A DNA stretch of 64,000 bases from Ziziphus jujuba (lineage: Eukaryota; Streptophyta; Magnoliopsida; Rosales; Rhamnaceae). Every line of letters begins with the position of its first letter. Within the stretch, counting starts at the first letter, position 1. Shown here piece by piece: positions 11,788 to 28,090 of this stretch. The notes below the pieces were generated by a model. That model had not been told where the DNA came from. It saw nothing but the letters and a program-made list of their open reading frames with translations, and did not search any database. Location: NCBI RefSeq assembly GCF_031755915.1, contig NC_083387.1:896501-960500 (forward strand), in the 5' to 3' direction. Position numbers and translations under genes: made by a program.

Positions 11788-13668
11788 CCTTCTTTTTGTT
11801 TTGGTTCTAGTATTGTAGATTGATTATACAGCAAATACTTATGGCTATTCAATTGGCTGTTTGATACGCATATTCCAGTCACTCAGTCAAATATTTTATC
11901 CAAAGTCTGTTAAAACGTGAGAGAAAGAAATGATTTTTCTGCAAAAAACTCGTATGCTTCTCGGACGACCTTTTGGAACCGACATTATTTGATGTCAACA
12001 ACGGTTTGAATAACCTACTTCCTAAAAGAGTAATGATATTATAAAATGTTTCTTGTTTCATTTTAGCTGATAATAGATATTCAAAATTTTACGTGGTGGA
12101 ATTTGATGCGTGTGTGTGTTTTATCTTTTTTTTCATTTTTTTTTTTTTTCAATAGATATTGGAAGACAAGCCTGACCTATCACGATGGTCACTGAAATAT
12201 AAAGCCTTTGGTCGTGATATTGAATTCTCATGGCTTGCTCGAAATATGCAGGCAACCATCATATATCTAATTTCTTCCTTCAATTTATGTTACAATTCAA
12301 TGTCTACAATCTCACTTAACGGCTGATTATCTGTCTCTACCATGTTTTTCTTTCAATCTGTGGTGATTGACTTCTTGCAGCCTATTCCAAATCAGAAAAT
12401 CCACTGGAGATCTATGGAAGGTCTTCCTAACAGGTACCTGAAACATAATTATAGCAGGGACTCTATTCTACCATAACATTTTTGCTTAATGCTACAAGGC
12501 TTTACAGAACGTAGGACTCAACAGATTGGGAAGCATATTTTTCCCTTTCTACCACCAGAGATTGGTTAAATTACCATATTTCTAGACTTCTAGGAGCCCA
12601 TGCCATTCTTGTTGTTCATACCCAAACTAATATTCAAATGCTAGATTTTGAAATAATTATATCAATAAATATTCTAGTAGCCAATTTTGTTCTTTACTAA
12701 CTCTTTCAGCACCAATGAGCTTGCTCATGTCTTTGCTTTATTTTTTTCAGCCTGTAAAAAATTATATCAATAAATTTCAATTTACTCTTATATATTCGAT
12801 TCAATGAAGGAGAGAGAGTACTTCATTTGCCTTCATATTTAATGTTTGAATTTTGATAAATTAATTTCTCCAATTGCAGAGGTGCTGTTCGGTTTTACCC
12901 AAAAGGTCCATCATCATGCATAGTAGAAGTGAGGCTGCTTAATTCAATATCCAAAATTTGACTCTTCTAGCAGTTATAGTTTTTAGGATTTTATGAATCT
13001 TTCTTTCATACCTCCTCCAGACAGGCCAGATTTCATTGCAGTACTTGGGCTTTTGGAGGCCATCCAATGGACGCCTCAATTGGGAGATCAAACTCCTTAG
13101 TTTGATACTTATAGAAGTTTGGCCTCCCCTTGGCCAAGGATGGAATGGCCTGGAGGGGATTATCCATTGTTTTGGTTCAAAATTAGATCATTGTTTTTTA
13201 TTCTCATTTTTCATTCCCTGTGGAAATGGATTCCTTTCCTGCACTTAACTTTTTAAAGTGTATAAAGTATTCTTTAATGTATTTTCCCGTTTTGGTTGCT
13301 CAATTTGCTCTTGAATCTTCTCTTTCCAGCTAACGGTCTCTTATGAAGTCCCACAACTTTTAACTCCAGTGGCATCAGTAAGTACTCTGACTTTGACTGA
13401 AACAGACTTAAATCAGTGAAAACAAATTAATATATTTAGAAGATGAATATTCTAAATCTTCTGAAGTGGACTTTAGAAGCTTGTTTCCTTTCGTCCATTT
13501 TATGTTTCAAGGACACAATGAATTAAATGATTACGTTTCTTTGATCTTGAAGTGAACCCATGATTTTTTTTCTGAGTGGAAATGTTTATCCAGGCGCTGC
13601 AACCTTTTCTTCAAAGCTTACTTATTCGTGGTTTAGAAAGATTTGCAACTTTTGCAAAAAGCTACTAA
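10885..13668 (+). CDS. START/polyketide cyclase-like lipid-binding protein, probably plastid (At4g01650-like)
   Basis: Seven exons: 10885-11204, 11464-11563, 12156-12251, 12381-12433, 12880-12928, 13330-13377 and 13594-13668. They total 741 nt and encode 246 residues. The first ~95 residues are rich in Ser, Thr and Arg with almost no acidic residues, as in a chloroplast transit peptide. The rest is a single SRPBCC/polyketide-cyclase domain: 'VDVPISVAYKCYSDREAIPRW', 'DIEFSWLARNMQPIPNQ', 'HWRSMEGLPNRGAVRFYPK', 'VELTVSYEVPQLL', then a C-terminal helix 'LLIRGLERFA'. The ATG at 10885 is chosen as the first in-frame ATG. The family is thought to bind a hydrophobic ligand in plastids; the ligand is unknown. 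Intron 3 appears to begin with GC instead of GT (after CAG at 12249-12251), and no GT donor is available in frame there. A run of about 27 T lies in intron 2. Confidence 0.88.
11759..11787. repeat. poly-T tract in intron 2
   Basis: An uninterrupted run of roughly 27 T within intron 2 of the START-domain gene. Such homopolymers are common in this window and are prone to length error. Confidence 0.9.
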
Positions 13669-14619
13669 GTCGAGACTCAACTCTCTTAATCCGGGGGTCC
13701 AAATGGGTAAACTTTCTTAAGAATGCCGTTTATTCATATTATGTAGAATATGTTTTTCCAGGAAAAATAGTTGGGAACATATCCGTTTATTGCTGATACT
13801 GCTTCCCTGTTTGTTGCAGAGACATGTGGCTGAAGATCTTGCATGCTTGCTGTAGTGTTTTTATAGATATATTGCTCATGTGCTATTTCAGTGACTTCCC
13901 ATCCCAACGAAAACCAATTATTTTCTGGCAGTATTTCAATGTGATTGTAAAGCACTTTCTGGTTTTTGGACTTCTGATTGGAAAAAAGAAAATTTTCTTT
14001 TGCAATCTTGTTTCCTATTCATCTGGCAAATCCGCTAGGAGAAAAGCTGTAACGAATGTTTAATGTGTCTCTGGCATGGAAAATAAATCATTCCCTTTCA
14101 ATTTATTAGACTGGAAAAATAATATAATAAAATATTTCTTAGGAATATGGGATCATGGAAAAAGGTTCAAAGGTAAGGCGTATAAGGGGCGGGGGGTGTG
14201 GAGGAAATGGAATAAATGAGAGATATTGAGAGCTATAGTATTAATTCCAAGATCCCAAAAATCAAGAGAAAAGAAGAGGAATAATAAATAAGGTATAGAA
14301 GCATAATTAGTAATATCTTTATTTACTAAGAATGAATTTACATAAATGCACACGAACGAATCGTAAGTGGACTAAATCAAATGGGAAGTGGTCACCCTGG
14401 AATGTTTACTAAAAGAATCCACAATGACTTAGGAACATACAATCCACCAGCCGTTGATTAATGATTATATACATATACATAAACCCCTGACCTTTGATTC
14501 CAACAGCTACAAAACTGCCAGCTGCTTTTTCTCCCGTAAAACTGAAGCAGCTAGAAACAGCAGAAATCCCTCTTTTCAGTGATAAGAGTTTACTTTAAAA
14601 ACTATATTATTATTAACAT
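13669..14619. other. convergent intergenic region
   Basis: 3' flanks of the START-domain gene (plus) and the PP2C gene (minus). No gene or repeat of note is recognised. The small ORFs here have atypical composition and no family features. Confidence 0.6.
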
Positions 14620-17166
14620 TCATGGGCTGGCACTAGCATCCAAGAGGCTTCTCAAGCTACAGAGTGCTTCAGCAGAGAGGCTGCAGCACCTTAATCTCCT
14701 TTGCTGTTGTCGTGGAGGTGATGGATCACCATGATCCACAGGAGAAAAGCATACAACAATCACTGTGAGATTGTCGAATGTGTTGAGGCGCAGAGCCTCC
14801 ATGACAAGGTCCCTGGCACACTGCTCAGGGTCATCGTGCCTACGCAGCCCACGCCGGACAAGGCTGACTGCGTCCTGGCTTGACATTACGTCCCAGATAC
14901 CATCACAACCTATAATGAGGAACTCATCATCCTCCGTCAAAACCACCTGTCGGAACTCTGGCTCTGCAATCAGAGGAGATGAAGAACCACGGGGAAGTTT
15001 CATGTCCCAATCACCTAAGGCTCGGGTAACTGATAAAACACCATTGAGATAACCATCATCAATATATCCACCGAGTTCTTCAACGCGCCTCTGTTCTGAT
15101 GGATAAATTGGTCTGTGGTCTTGTGACATGTCAATTGCCTGTCCTTTACGGCAGAGAACTGCTCGGCAATCACCTGCATTGGCTACCACTAAAAGCCTAG
15201 AAAAGAAAAACACAGATCAGAATGGAACTTAACAAATTATAATATGATAACAAAATGATCAAACTACTTTATACAGAGGTCATTTAGCAATTACTGCTAA
15301 TGATTAAATATGATTAATACACATCATGTATAAGAAACTGGTAATGTTTAAAAGCAATTGAAATTGAAAGTTGTTCAAATAATTTTCTCAAATCAATATC
15401 ATATGTAGCTCATTACTTAGCCAAGAAGAAAAAGGGGTCTTTTAGGCAAAATGGGAAGAAAGATAGTTTGTTTACCTTCCAAAGACCATTGCAGTTAATG
15501 CTGTCGTCCCAGAGGAACTGCTTACAGTGCAGTCATCAGCCAAAGCAAGGTCAGCCTGCTGAAACGATTCACGGACAGAGTTCTCAAGCTCTTCTGAGAA
15601 AATCTCATCAGCTTCAGGTGTCTGGGGGAAATTGACATCTTCAAAAAAGAGTCTCATCACATTTTTTCTTATATAAGCTGCTGCTTCAGGTCCTCCATGG
15701 CCATCAAATACCTGTATGGTAAATTGGATTCAATCTACTAAGAAATAAACTAAATTATAGCGCATTAAAGGCTAGCATTCACAGGGTATAAGTCAATTAC
15801 CCCATAGAAAGCACTTGGCTTGGGAAACGTAAAGAGTGATCCCAAGTGTAAGGACAGATCATCTATCCGTATATGCTCATCTTCCATGTATCGGCGGGGT
15901 CCAATGTCCGAGAAGCTACCAGAACGAAGGCTCGGAACAAATTGCAAGACAGCCGATTCAATACCCGCATCTGGATTCTTCTGCGCAGTTTTAACAACCT
16001 AAAAAGAGAAACGAAAGGAACAGGATGTCAATTTGACTTACATAGATATTACAAATAATTGAGCTGAAAGTTGTTCCTGTTTTAGCACTGACATTGTTAT
16101 TTGGTTAAATGTAATCATGTCATCATAGTTTCGTAAAAGTTAATTAAAAATCCATGCTATTTGAAGTAAGTAACTATTTTTGTTCATGGAAGGGGAAAGG
16201 ACCCCAAATTACATCCTTTACCGTTCTATCATCTATGTATCAAGGAAAGCATAATTATTGTAGTGAAAGACCATTTGCGGAAGTAAATCAAAATGAAAAA
16301 CAGACGTGAATCATACAATTTGTTAAATATTTAAATATTGAGTTTGGTGTGCCCAATTGGTGCTTCGATCACGTAAACCTTCAAACTTCTTGAAATTAGC
16401 AATTTGTATTCCATGAGATGAGGATCTAAGATCTGCACCACATTCAAAGTTGTGTGTGCGTGTGTGTTTTTTTTATTTTTTTTGGTAAAGATATAAATAA
16501 AATCATAGATGCGGATGCAGGTCAGTTTTTCCAATTTGAATCGTCATAAATAAATATCTATATTTGTGACCAAGTAATCAGGATTAAGGCTTATAATCAA
16601 CAGTAAAAACCATTGTTTGCTTAAACCAAAATCCAGAGGACCAACTACCAAAAGACAGCAGGGGTCAGAAGAAATTCTAAACCTTTAAGATAAAACATTT
16701 ACGGACACCATTCAATACTCAGATAGAAAAGAAAATAATACAGATGGCGTGATCTTGAGGCTAAAAAATTCAAATATTATCCAAAAGGAACAAAATAAGA
16801 TGTTCAAATTTCAATTACAGTTGAATTGGTTAAAGACAGGAACATCTAAATTTCATCAGCACCCAAAAACACAAAACATAAGAATGAATGAAGGCCTAAA
16901 GCAATAAATTCGACGCTAAGAAACAGACCAGGACTCTTATTAACCCAAAAAAAAAACAAAAAAACACCAGATTCAATTCAAACATTCAATATCACCGAAA
17001 ATAAAATACAAAAACAGAACTTAAAAACCCAGAGAGAGAACAAACTCACCCCTTGAGGACTCGATAAATCAGGAGCTACATCTTCGATGGCTTCACAGAG
17101 ATTGGTTCCTTTAGAAAAGTATTGGACTTCCAACACAGGCAATACAACTTCAGCTTCAGCTCCCAT
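14620..17166 (-). CDS. protein phosphatase 2C (PP2C27/PP2CG1-like)
   Basis: Four exons on the minus strand, 17166-17050, 15998-15801, 15711-15476 and 15196-14620, encode 375 residues. This is close to the usual length of the Arabidopsis PP2C27 group. The PP2C motifs are present in order: the RRYMEDEH block (Glu78, Asp79), DGHGG (Asp108, Gly109), GDCRAV (Asp193), a [10 protein letters not shown] block, GCDGIWDV (Asp282) and DNLTVIVV (Asp325). All the acidic metal ligands needed for Mn/Mg-dependent Ser/Thr phosphatase activity are therefore present. The ~55-residue N-terminal extension starts MGAEAEVV. The C-terminal tail after the catalytic domain is Arg/Cys/Ser-rich and of unknown role. Members of this clade have been linked to abiotic stress responses; the substrate here cannot be inferred. 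Intron 1 is about 1 kb. The 5' UTR has a CTT/TTC-rich (plus-strand) tract at 17218-17245. Confidence 0.92.
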
Positions 17167-18913
17167 TTTCTCACACAAACATACCAAACGAAATTAATCC
17201 AAGATTAAAAAAAAAGCTTCTTCTTCTTCTTCTTGTTCTTCTTCAAAGCTCAACCTCAAAAAGACAACAACAACTTTGCAAAACAGGATCAACAAACAAA
17301 ATATCTGGTATCTTTTTCTTCTGACGGTTTCTTGACGCTTTTCTCGCACCTTCCTTGTTATGGCTTTTTCTCAGAGATAGAGAGGAAACCAAAATAGCGA
17401 ATAATAAAAAAGAAACAAAATTGAAGGGGCGTGTGGGTTGAAGCAGAATTTATATACCGGGCCTTAAGAGGAGAGGAGACCGGTTACCGGTGGCTACCAG
17501 TAAGTTGGTTAGGTCGACGGACACGTGTGAGTGTGGGATTTGGAGGGACTGTTCACTGTTCACTAACACGCAAACGAGGAGCAAATGACAGAGAGAGGCC
17601 TGGCTTGCCTGGCTTTGGCTTGGACGTTTGGAGTTTGGAAAAGCTGCTTCTGCCAAATTTACATATAACGCCCCATCGTACACCTTGAATGATGACTTGT
17701 CCGGTTGACTTCTTTTGGTGGTTGGAGGGGATGTAAATGGGATTGGTCCAGTAATCAGGGGTAATCTAGAAGAAACAATGAAAAAAAGAAGCGGGCCGCC
17801 CCATCAATGCAAGTGCATTCACACTTTGCAGCTTCGTGAATCATCGTGCGTGATGGTGACATGGGTTGCTGCGCGTTGGAGGTGAGGTGAGGTGAGGTGA
17901 TGATCCTATTCTATTACAATGTGACGGAAATGCCCCTGATTTTGGCATGTTAATTGTCATTGTGATTTGTGAACTCGTTCGTTCAACATTGGAATTCCCA
18001 GACACGCTGCCACGCTGGGTCCCAGTGCAGTTGGGCGGAATCAAATTGTTCAGAACTGTAAATTTACAGCCACTAGCCAGTCATGCGGCTGAGATCCAGT
18101 TATTCTTCATTCACGCTCGCAATTACACAAATATTAATTTATGTACGCCATAAATTTACAAAATTATAGAGAGGTTGACTTTTTGATGACTTATAGAGAG
18201 GTTGAGTTGACATAACAATGCCTTTTACGAGTAGAAAACATAATAATGTATGATCCTGATTTCAAAATAATAATAATAATATAACAGTGATGGTTATAAA
18301 TAAAAGGACAAGATCCTGCATGCGTAGAGGGATGTAATTAATTCATGTTCTGTATCCGAAAACAGGATTCCTTTCAGTCAGTAAAGCTGTAGTGTTGTTC
18401 TTATCATTTCAATTTCAATTTTGGTGATGATGGGTACCTTTTTTAAATTTAAAAATATAATAATTTCATCAATGCCAGTACCTCACGACTACTTTAGTTG
18501 CGGTAATTGGAATGGTTGGGCAAAAAGTTGAAAACCAGGAGTAGATGAAGCGGATGGAATAAGATGTAGGCAATTTTCTTTTATCAAATTTGGTTTTTAT
18601 AATATTAATTATGGGGAGCGACAGGTTAAACAAGAAGAGATTGGTTAAAATATTCCTCTTGGGGTTGACCTCAATTTCTTTTGAAGAATACTTCGTGGTC
18701 ATTAGTTGCATTCCACATATATATATATATATATATATCTTAAAAATTATTTTGTTGTGGGAATCTTAACTTTTTGATGGGTGTGTTTATCCTAGACCTT
18801 TATTATTGGAGGGCATGAGCAAGTGTTTAAGCGTGGCCATGTCTTTACCGAATTTACAAGACCAAGATGCATAAATAATTGGGAATTATGGATGAGCGTC
18901 CATCCACGCCACA

Positions 18914-18973
<60 letters not shown>

Positions 18974-21900
18974 GTATTCCGTAGGAAAGTGGGCTAAAGT
19001 AGGTTTGGTGGTCCAACTAGTCAACCCACTCATTTTTTGGACCTATAATTGTATTAGTCTTACGAATCCAATGAGATATACATAAATATATTTGAGGCGC
19101 CCCTGCAATTCCATTTAGCCAGAGCTGGACTAAAGATTTTATGAATTTAAACACTGTTTGTCTGTATCTTACCCTCCATGGTCCATACCATACATAGGTC
19201 TCTGTTTATGTATGCATGACGGATTCTCGAAAAGGTAACGGAAAATATTGAAATAATACAAGGGAAATTCCGGAAAAAAAAATAAAAAAAAATTGAGCTT
19301 AAAGAAGCGCTGACTTAAGTTGTGAATGGAAACCGACCGGCAATTTATGAAGCATTTGGTTTTTTAGGTGAACGTAGAAGCTCAGCATTCAGATAATGGG
19401 TAGAGGAAGGCCGATTCTACACGAGTTTGGAAAAATACCCGAAAACGCGTGTGAACCCTGTGTCAAACACGTGGCAAAACCAACTCCTGTTAATTTTTGT
19501 CCATTATTATTCCCATCCCATCCAGCTCTTCTTTTTTCTATATTTTAATTAATTTTGTGAAAAGTCATCTCCTAATACGTGTCACAAATTAAGTTGAACT
19601 TCCTTGCTTTGTTTTTTTTTTTTTTTAATACTTTACAAAAAATTAAAGAAAATTCCAGGTAGACTGGGACGATCTAGATCTGATTCCTACTTATTATTTT
19701 CCCAACTCCCAACTACAACAACGAGTAGGCAGCCGCGTCTCATGCTTAGCGTGCGCAAAAGAGTAATCTACGCATAAAGCATTTGAGTCTGGTCTGGGTT
19801 ATCTATTATTATATTTATATAAGTATTATAAATATATTGGACTCCTCCCCTCAAATCATTTATCATGGTCCATCCTTTCCTTCGAGGTGAGGATTTACTT
19901 GTCGACCGCAAACAGCACCCTAGCACCTACAATTCATGCTAGTATAATATGGAGCTATTTATTTATTTATCCCCAAGCTGTGGGCCTGTTTGTAGATAGG
20001 TTGGTTCACCCTTAACCGGCCATATTCCTTCCTTCTCAATGAATATGGGCTACACCATGAATTCTGGGCCAATACTACAGTACCTGGGTCCGGTAAGAAA
20101 TCACAAGATAATGGGCCTGTATACAAACCCGATCCGGCCCATCATTGTTGTAGTGATGGAGCTTCCTATTTCCTAATTTAATTTCTATGGACACAAAAAT
20201 CACATGTTCAAAAAAGCAAAATATATATATAGATATATGTAGCGGGTATTGCATTGTGAAATGTGAGGAAGAAACATTTGGCGAGTGGGTGCATGTGATG
20301 TTCATCCATGGCATCAGCTCCAAAGCCAAAGGCGTCAAATCAAATGTAATTAATTTAATTAATCAAACAAAAATATGATATAAACAAAGGCCTTCATTCA
20401 CCAAATATACACATATATATATATATATATATATATGCATACACACAAAACAAAAGGCCATTGAGATGGTCAACTAATGTGGGTGGGTGGGCGCTGACTT
20501 TGAAGGAGTAAGAGAAACGACTCATGTAATATGTTATTAATATCAATATGGGGTACATAACAATTCCACATAAACTTAGTTTTAATTTTTTTTATTTTCA
20601 CATGAGTTATATAGCTACCATTGAGAGCATGGCCCTGCGCGTGATTGCAATCTCAGATCTGATTCGTTAATTTTTGTGGGATTTCTTATTTTCTTAAGAT
20701 TAATGTCGGTTTTCTATATCCCCATGCAAGCATTCGAATGTATCTTCTTTTAAAGTCCCTTTGCAGTAAATAAATGACGTGCCTCTTTTCCAGGGAAAAG
20801 CCGCCCAACAATCATCATCGCCATCATCCTTCATGCATCAAACCTATAATATATATCCCATACGGTCAATTTTGACAGATTATTAATCAAAACCCTACTT
20901 TTTATTTGGTCAAATTATTTTTATTTATTTGTCATTTGCTATATGATATCTGGGCCATTCCAACTTAACCTATTAATTTCTACATATATATATATATATA
21001 TATATATAAATATATATATAAATCTTTACAATTGAGGTTGGCAAAGAGAAGCTTTCAAATTTATCGAAAAAGAATAGCTTTCAAGATCTCAGCCCTATCT
21101 ACCAAATAAAAAATAGATAATATATTGGTTCATTCTTTAAACACATATAAATAAGTAATTTCCGAAACGGACACCACCGTCGGAAAACGTGGCGATCCAA
21201 GTCATTGGTTGCTTACAATGCGGTCTTATAAAAATTGTATTTTCTTGTACGCCAATGCCATTTTAACAAGTGGATATAACATATATGTATATATTTTAAG
21301 GAATCTAGCCAAAAATCTATACGATGACTATTTAAGGGAACGAACAAATCTATACAAGGACTATTAAAAGGAATTAATAAATATTTATCACCTTGATTTA
21401 CATGCAAAGGTAAAGGAATAAATTAAAGTGGCTTCAGATTAGACATAGTTTTCTTCATTGATGACCAAAACGATGTTTTTTAACTTTTCAAAGTCACGTT
21501 TATTATTTTTGCTCAACGGGTATTAATAGAATCGTGTAATGGTTTACCAAATTATAACTAACTATTGTATATGTTCATGGAATTTTTACTCTACCGCCCA
21601 CAATCCACACGTCTCAAACATCTCAAAGTTTGAATTTTATAGAGAAGTCGTAGTTTTTAGGAAATTATGAATACTTCAAAAGTTGACGGACAATTATATT
21701 AGATTTTAAATTTCCTATTTAATCAAACTAAAGGAAGTCTTGATATTATTCTATTGCTAACCATTTTAAACACATGTTTTAAATTATATACTCAAGCCTG
21801 TATTGCTAAAATAAAATTGACTTCTCTTATTATTTATCAAAAATAAAATTGATTTCTCTTATTATGTAATGTTACACGAGAATATTGATGTTTTGAAAAT

Positions 21901-23859
21901 TGAAATGATAATGTAATTCATTTTTTTTTTAATTTATGATGCATTTTTTTTTTTGTATTAGAGATAATGTAATTCAATTTAACCTATGTAAATTAGCTCT
22001 TTTTAATTTTCATTTCTCAGTGAATAATTAATATTCGTTTTTCTCTTAATATATATATATATCTATATAGAATAAAATCTTGATAAATAAATTTTTGATA
22101 AATGAATAATCTCATTATATAAATAAATTTTTTTGGTCTTGACTTAGGATTCGCTAAATGCGTAAGATAATAATTTTTTTTTAAAAAATATTTTAGGATC
22201 CAAAAACTATGCATCTAAAGTTTATTACTTTTTCCAACATATGCAAAAAATGGAAATATGATTTGAAGTAAGAATTGATTAATTGATTTACAATTTTTCA
22301 TAAGTAATGAATAAACTAATTAACCAATTCAATAATAGTTTTTTTTTTTTTTTTTTTTTGTATTTATTAGTAAGGTTCCTTCTATGAGTTGATTTATCTG
22401 TATGGTGAAATTTTTATATTGATTATTTATTTTTTATTTAATGATTGAATTGTGATCAATAACATGATTGTAGATATAAAGACTGTTTGATTTTTTTATT
22501 CATATATATTATATAGTTAGTAAAACAATTTCAAAAACAATGTAAACTTCTTTTTAAATTAATAAATATTCATTTTTTGATAAATTAATAAACTGTTTAC
22601 TTATTGATAAATTAATAACTTCTTTAAATGAATAATTTTTCATACTCTCATGGGTATTTATTTATAAAAATTTTATTGTATGTATATATATATATATATG
22701 TGTGAAATCAAGAAAATTATATTAATTTTGCATTGAAAAATATTAATATAATAAATACATATATTAAAAACTTGATATAAAAAGTGTTTTTGGTTTTTTA
22801 TATTTGAAGAGTCAAATCCTATCATTTATTTTAAATTTTCCATTTAAATAGTACATTAAAGTTATAAAAAAAATATTTAACCATTTAAAATAGAGATAAG
22901 AAAAAAATTTTAAAAAGCTGTTGAAGATATTGAAGGAGAAGTACCATTCGAAGAAGGAAATCAATACTTAAAAAAAAAAAAAAAAAAGAATTAAAACTCT
23001 AATTAAAATTTAAAAGTTGTGCTAGTAATAGTGAGAGACACCATACATTAAATGTTATACAGCATATATATTTTGCCCCGTCAACGAACTTTTTTTTTTT
23101 TTTTTTTTTTTTTGGATAAATGAAAAAAATTGTTTTACTAGGCTTCATAAAGAACAAACTCTGCATCAAAATTATACTCTTCTGTTTTTTGGTGAATGCA
23201 TCAAAATTTTATTCCATAAATGGTAAAGGTTTCTAAATCTCAGTTCAGCTGCTCAGGCAATCAAAAGAGGAAAACTGTAAAAAGAATATAAAATAGGTAA
23301 TTTTGTTGGACTTGGACCAGTTCAAATTCAATCTTAAATTTAAATTTTATTTTGTTGTTGATGAATATCTTAAATTTGATTCTTGAAACAGTGAAATGGG
23401 GCTTTTATTCACATTAATCCGCTCGGTCAAAAGATTAAAAAGGCCAAAAAAACAAAAAAAAAAAGAAAAGGAAGGAGAAGACCGTAGGGCCCCTGGGGTG
23501 GGGCAATGCCAACTGCCAAAATAAATGAGAAGGAAGAAAAAGTTTGAAAGTGAGGGAGTGGTGGGGGCAGAGTTGAACGGTCAAAAAGGAGAGACTGTTG
23601 AAAGTTGAAAACATGGAAACTTAAATTAAAAGCCAGCAACTCAAGACTGTGGAGAAGGAGCCACGGGCTTGGTTTGGTTTTTTATGTTTCTGTTTATAAA
23701 ATTTCATTAAATAAAATAAAATAAATAATTAAAGGAATCTGAAAAATCCTCTTCCTCCTCAGTTCATGTTTTTGGATTTCGTTTTTTTTTGTTTTTTTTT
23801 TTTGGGTTTGTTTTTTGACTGACTCTCTCCTTCCTAAAACGTATCAACACCACGCTTTT
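17167..23859. other. gene-poor AT-rich region
   Basis: Starts with the 5' UTR and promoter of the PP2C gene; a GGTGA pentamer run lies at about 17880-17900. It contains a long (AC)n run at 18917-18971, (TA)n runs at about 18717-18738, 20407-20436, 20985-21020 and 22681-22700, and several poly-A/T tracts. Two short ACGT motifs sit near 19475-19485. From about 21,400 to 23,400 the sequence is extremely AT-rich. I find no convincing gene in nearly 7 kb. Confidence 0.55.
18917..18971. repeat. (AC)n microsatellite, about 27 units
   Basis: An uninterrupted AC dinucleotide run of about 55 bp, the longest non-TA microsatellite in the window. It produces false Thr-His and Cys-Val repeat ORFs on the two strands. 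Confidence 0.97.
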
Positions 23860-25001
23860 TAGGCTTGCTCTTTCACTTTCTCTTTCTCTTTCTCTTTCTC
23901 AACAAATCTCAAATATCATCAATTCAATTATACTTGTCTATCCATTTCCTTCTCCGCTAATGAATCCGCTTCCCCTGTTCCTCTGGTAAATTTCTCATTT
24001 TTTGCTTTCTTTCTTGCTTTTTATATCTATATATATTTATATATTTGATCTGTTTGGTTTTTGGATTAGGGTTTTGTTTTTGTCATTAATTGTTTTTTGG
24101 TTTTTCTCTTTGCATTTTGGTGGATCCGTTTATACGGATCCTTTCGGGGATTCTTCAATATCTTTTTATATATTGTTAAAAAAATTAAAGACTTGCTGTT
24201 GTTTCTACAAATTCGCTTTTTTTTTTTTTTTTTTAAAATAGATTTTTGGTTGTTTCGATCAGATTCAAGGTTCAAGCCTTCACATATCTGAAAGTCTTAT
24301 ACGAGCATGTTGTCGCCCAGAAATAGCTTCTGGATTCTCATTTATTAAATTATTATGTTATTTTTGGTAAATTTTAATTACTTATGTTTTCTTTTTCAGA
24401 ATTTTGGCGAATCTGTTTTACTGTTATTTTTCCTTCATAAATACTCCTTCTCGTTCTCACTGAGAAAAAAAAAAAAAAAAAAAAAAAAAAGGGACCAAGT
24501 TATAATTGTCCCCGTAGAATTAGCTTTTGAATTTGTCCAACTATACCTCTTACCTCGTTTTGGCTCCTTACTATTTCTCAACACTATACTCCATTAAAGT
24601 TCTTGGTCTAGTATTAAGTCATTTCAGTCTGGTTTGCTTCAGTTAGCTTGTGAAAAAGCAAAACAACCACTTTCTATTTCTGGATTACGGCGATTGTCCA
24701 TTTTCAGGCATAGGCATTACTATTTTTATATCATCTTTTCCCCCTTGTTTTTCCAATTTTTTATTTTTATTTTTTTTGCATTTTGTTTGAGAAATTATGT
24801 TTAATTGTTGCAAAAATTTAATGCATTATTTACTTATAGCGATGAATGGATGTATTAGTGTGCAAAGCCACTTTTATAAGTTGCTCCCTTCTTTTACACG
24901 GGATGTTAATGTTGGCCATATTTTCTGCAGGCACATTATTGAATCGCTTTTTTAATTTTGAGTGAAAATCTTTTGAGGAGGATTTTCTTTCTTTTGAACC
25001 A
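23860..25001 (+). other. 5' leader of the GSK3-like gene with a UTR intron
   Basis: A pyrimidine-rich (CTTT)n stretch at 23875-23900 looks like a core-promoter/leader Y-patch. A likely 5' UTR intron runs from a GTAAAT donor at 23986 to a TTCTGCAG acceptor ending at 24930, about 945 bp and T-rich. Splicing joins a short leader to 24931-25001. An upstream ATG at 23960 would open a 17-codon frame that crosses the splice junction and stops just before the main start. UTR introns are usual in this kinase family. The transcript start is inferred, not seen. Confidence 0.55.

Positions 25002-28090
<3,089 letters not shown>

Noticed and set aside
18792..19085. Cys-Val and Thr-His repeat proteins
   Set aside because: Products of the (AC)n microsatellite read in different frames.
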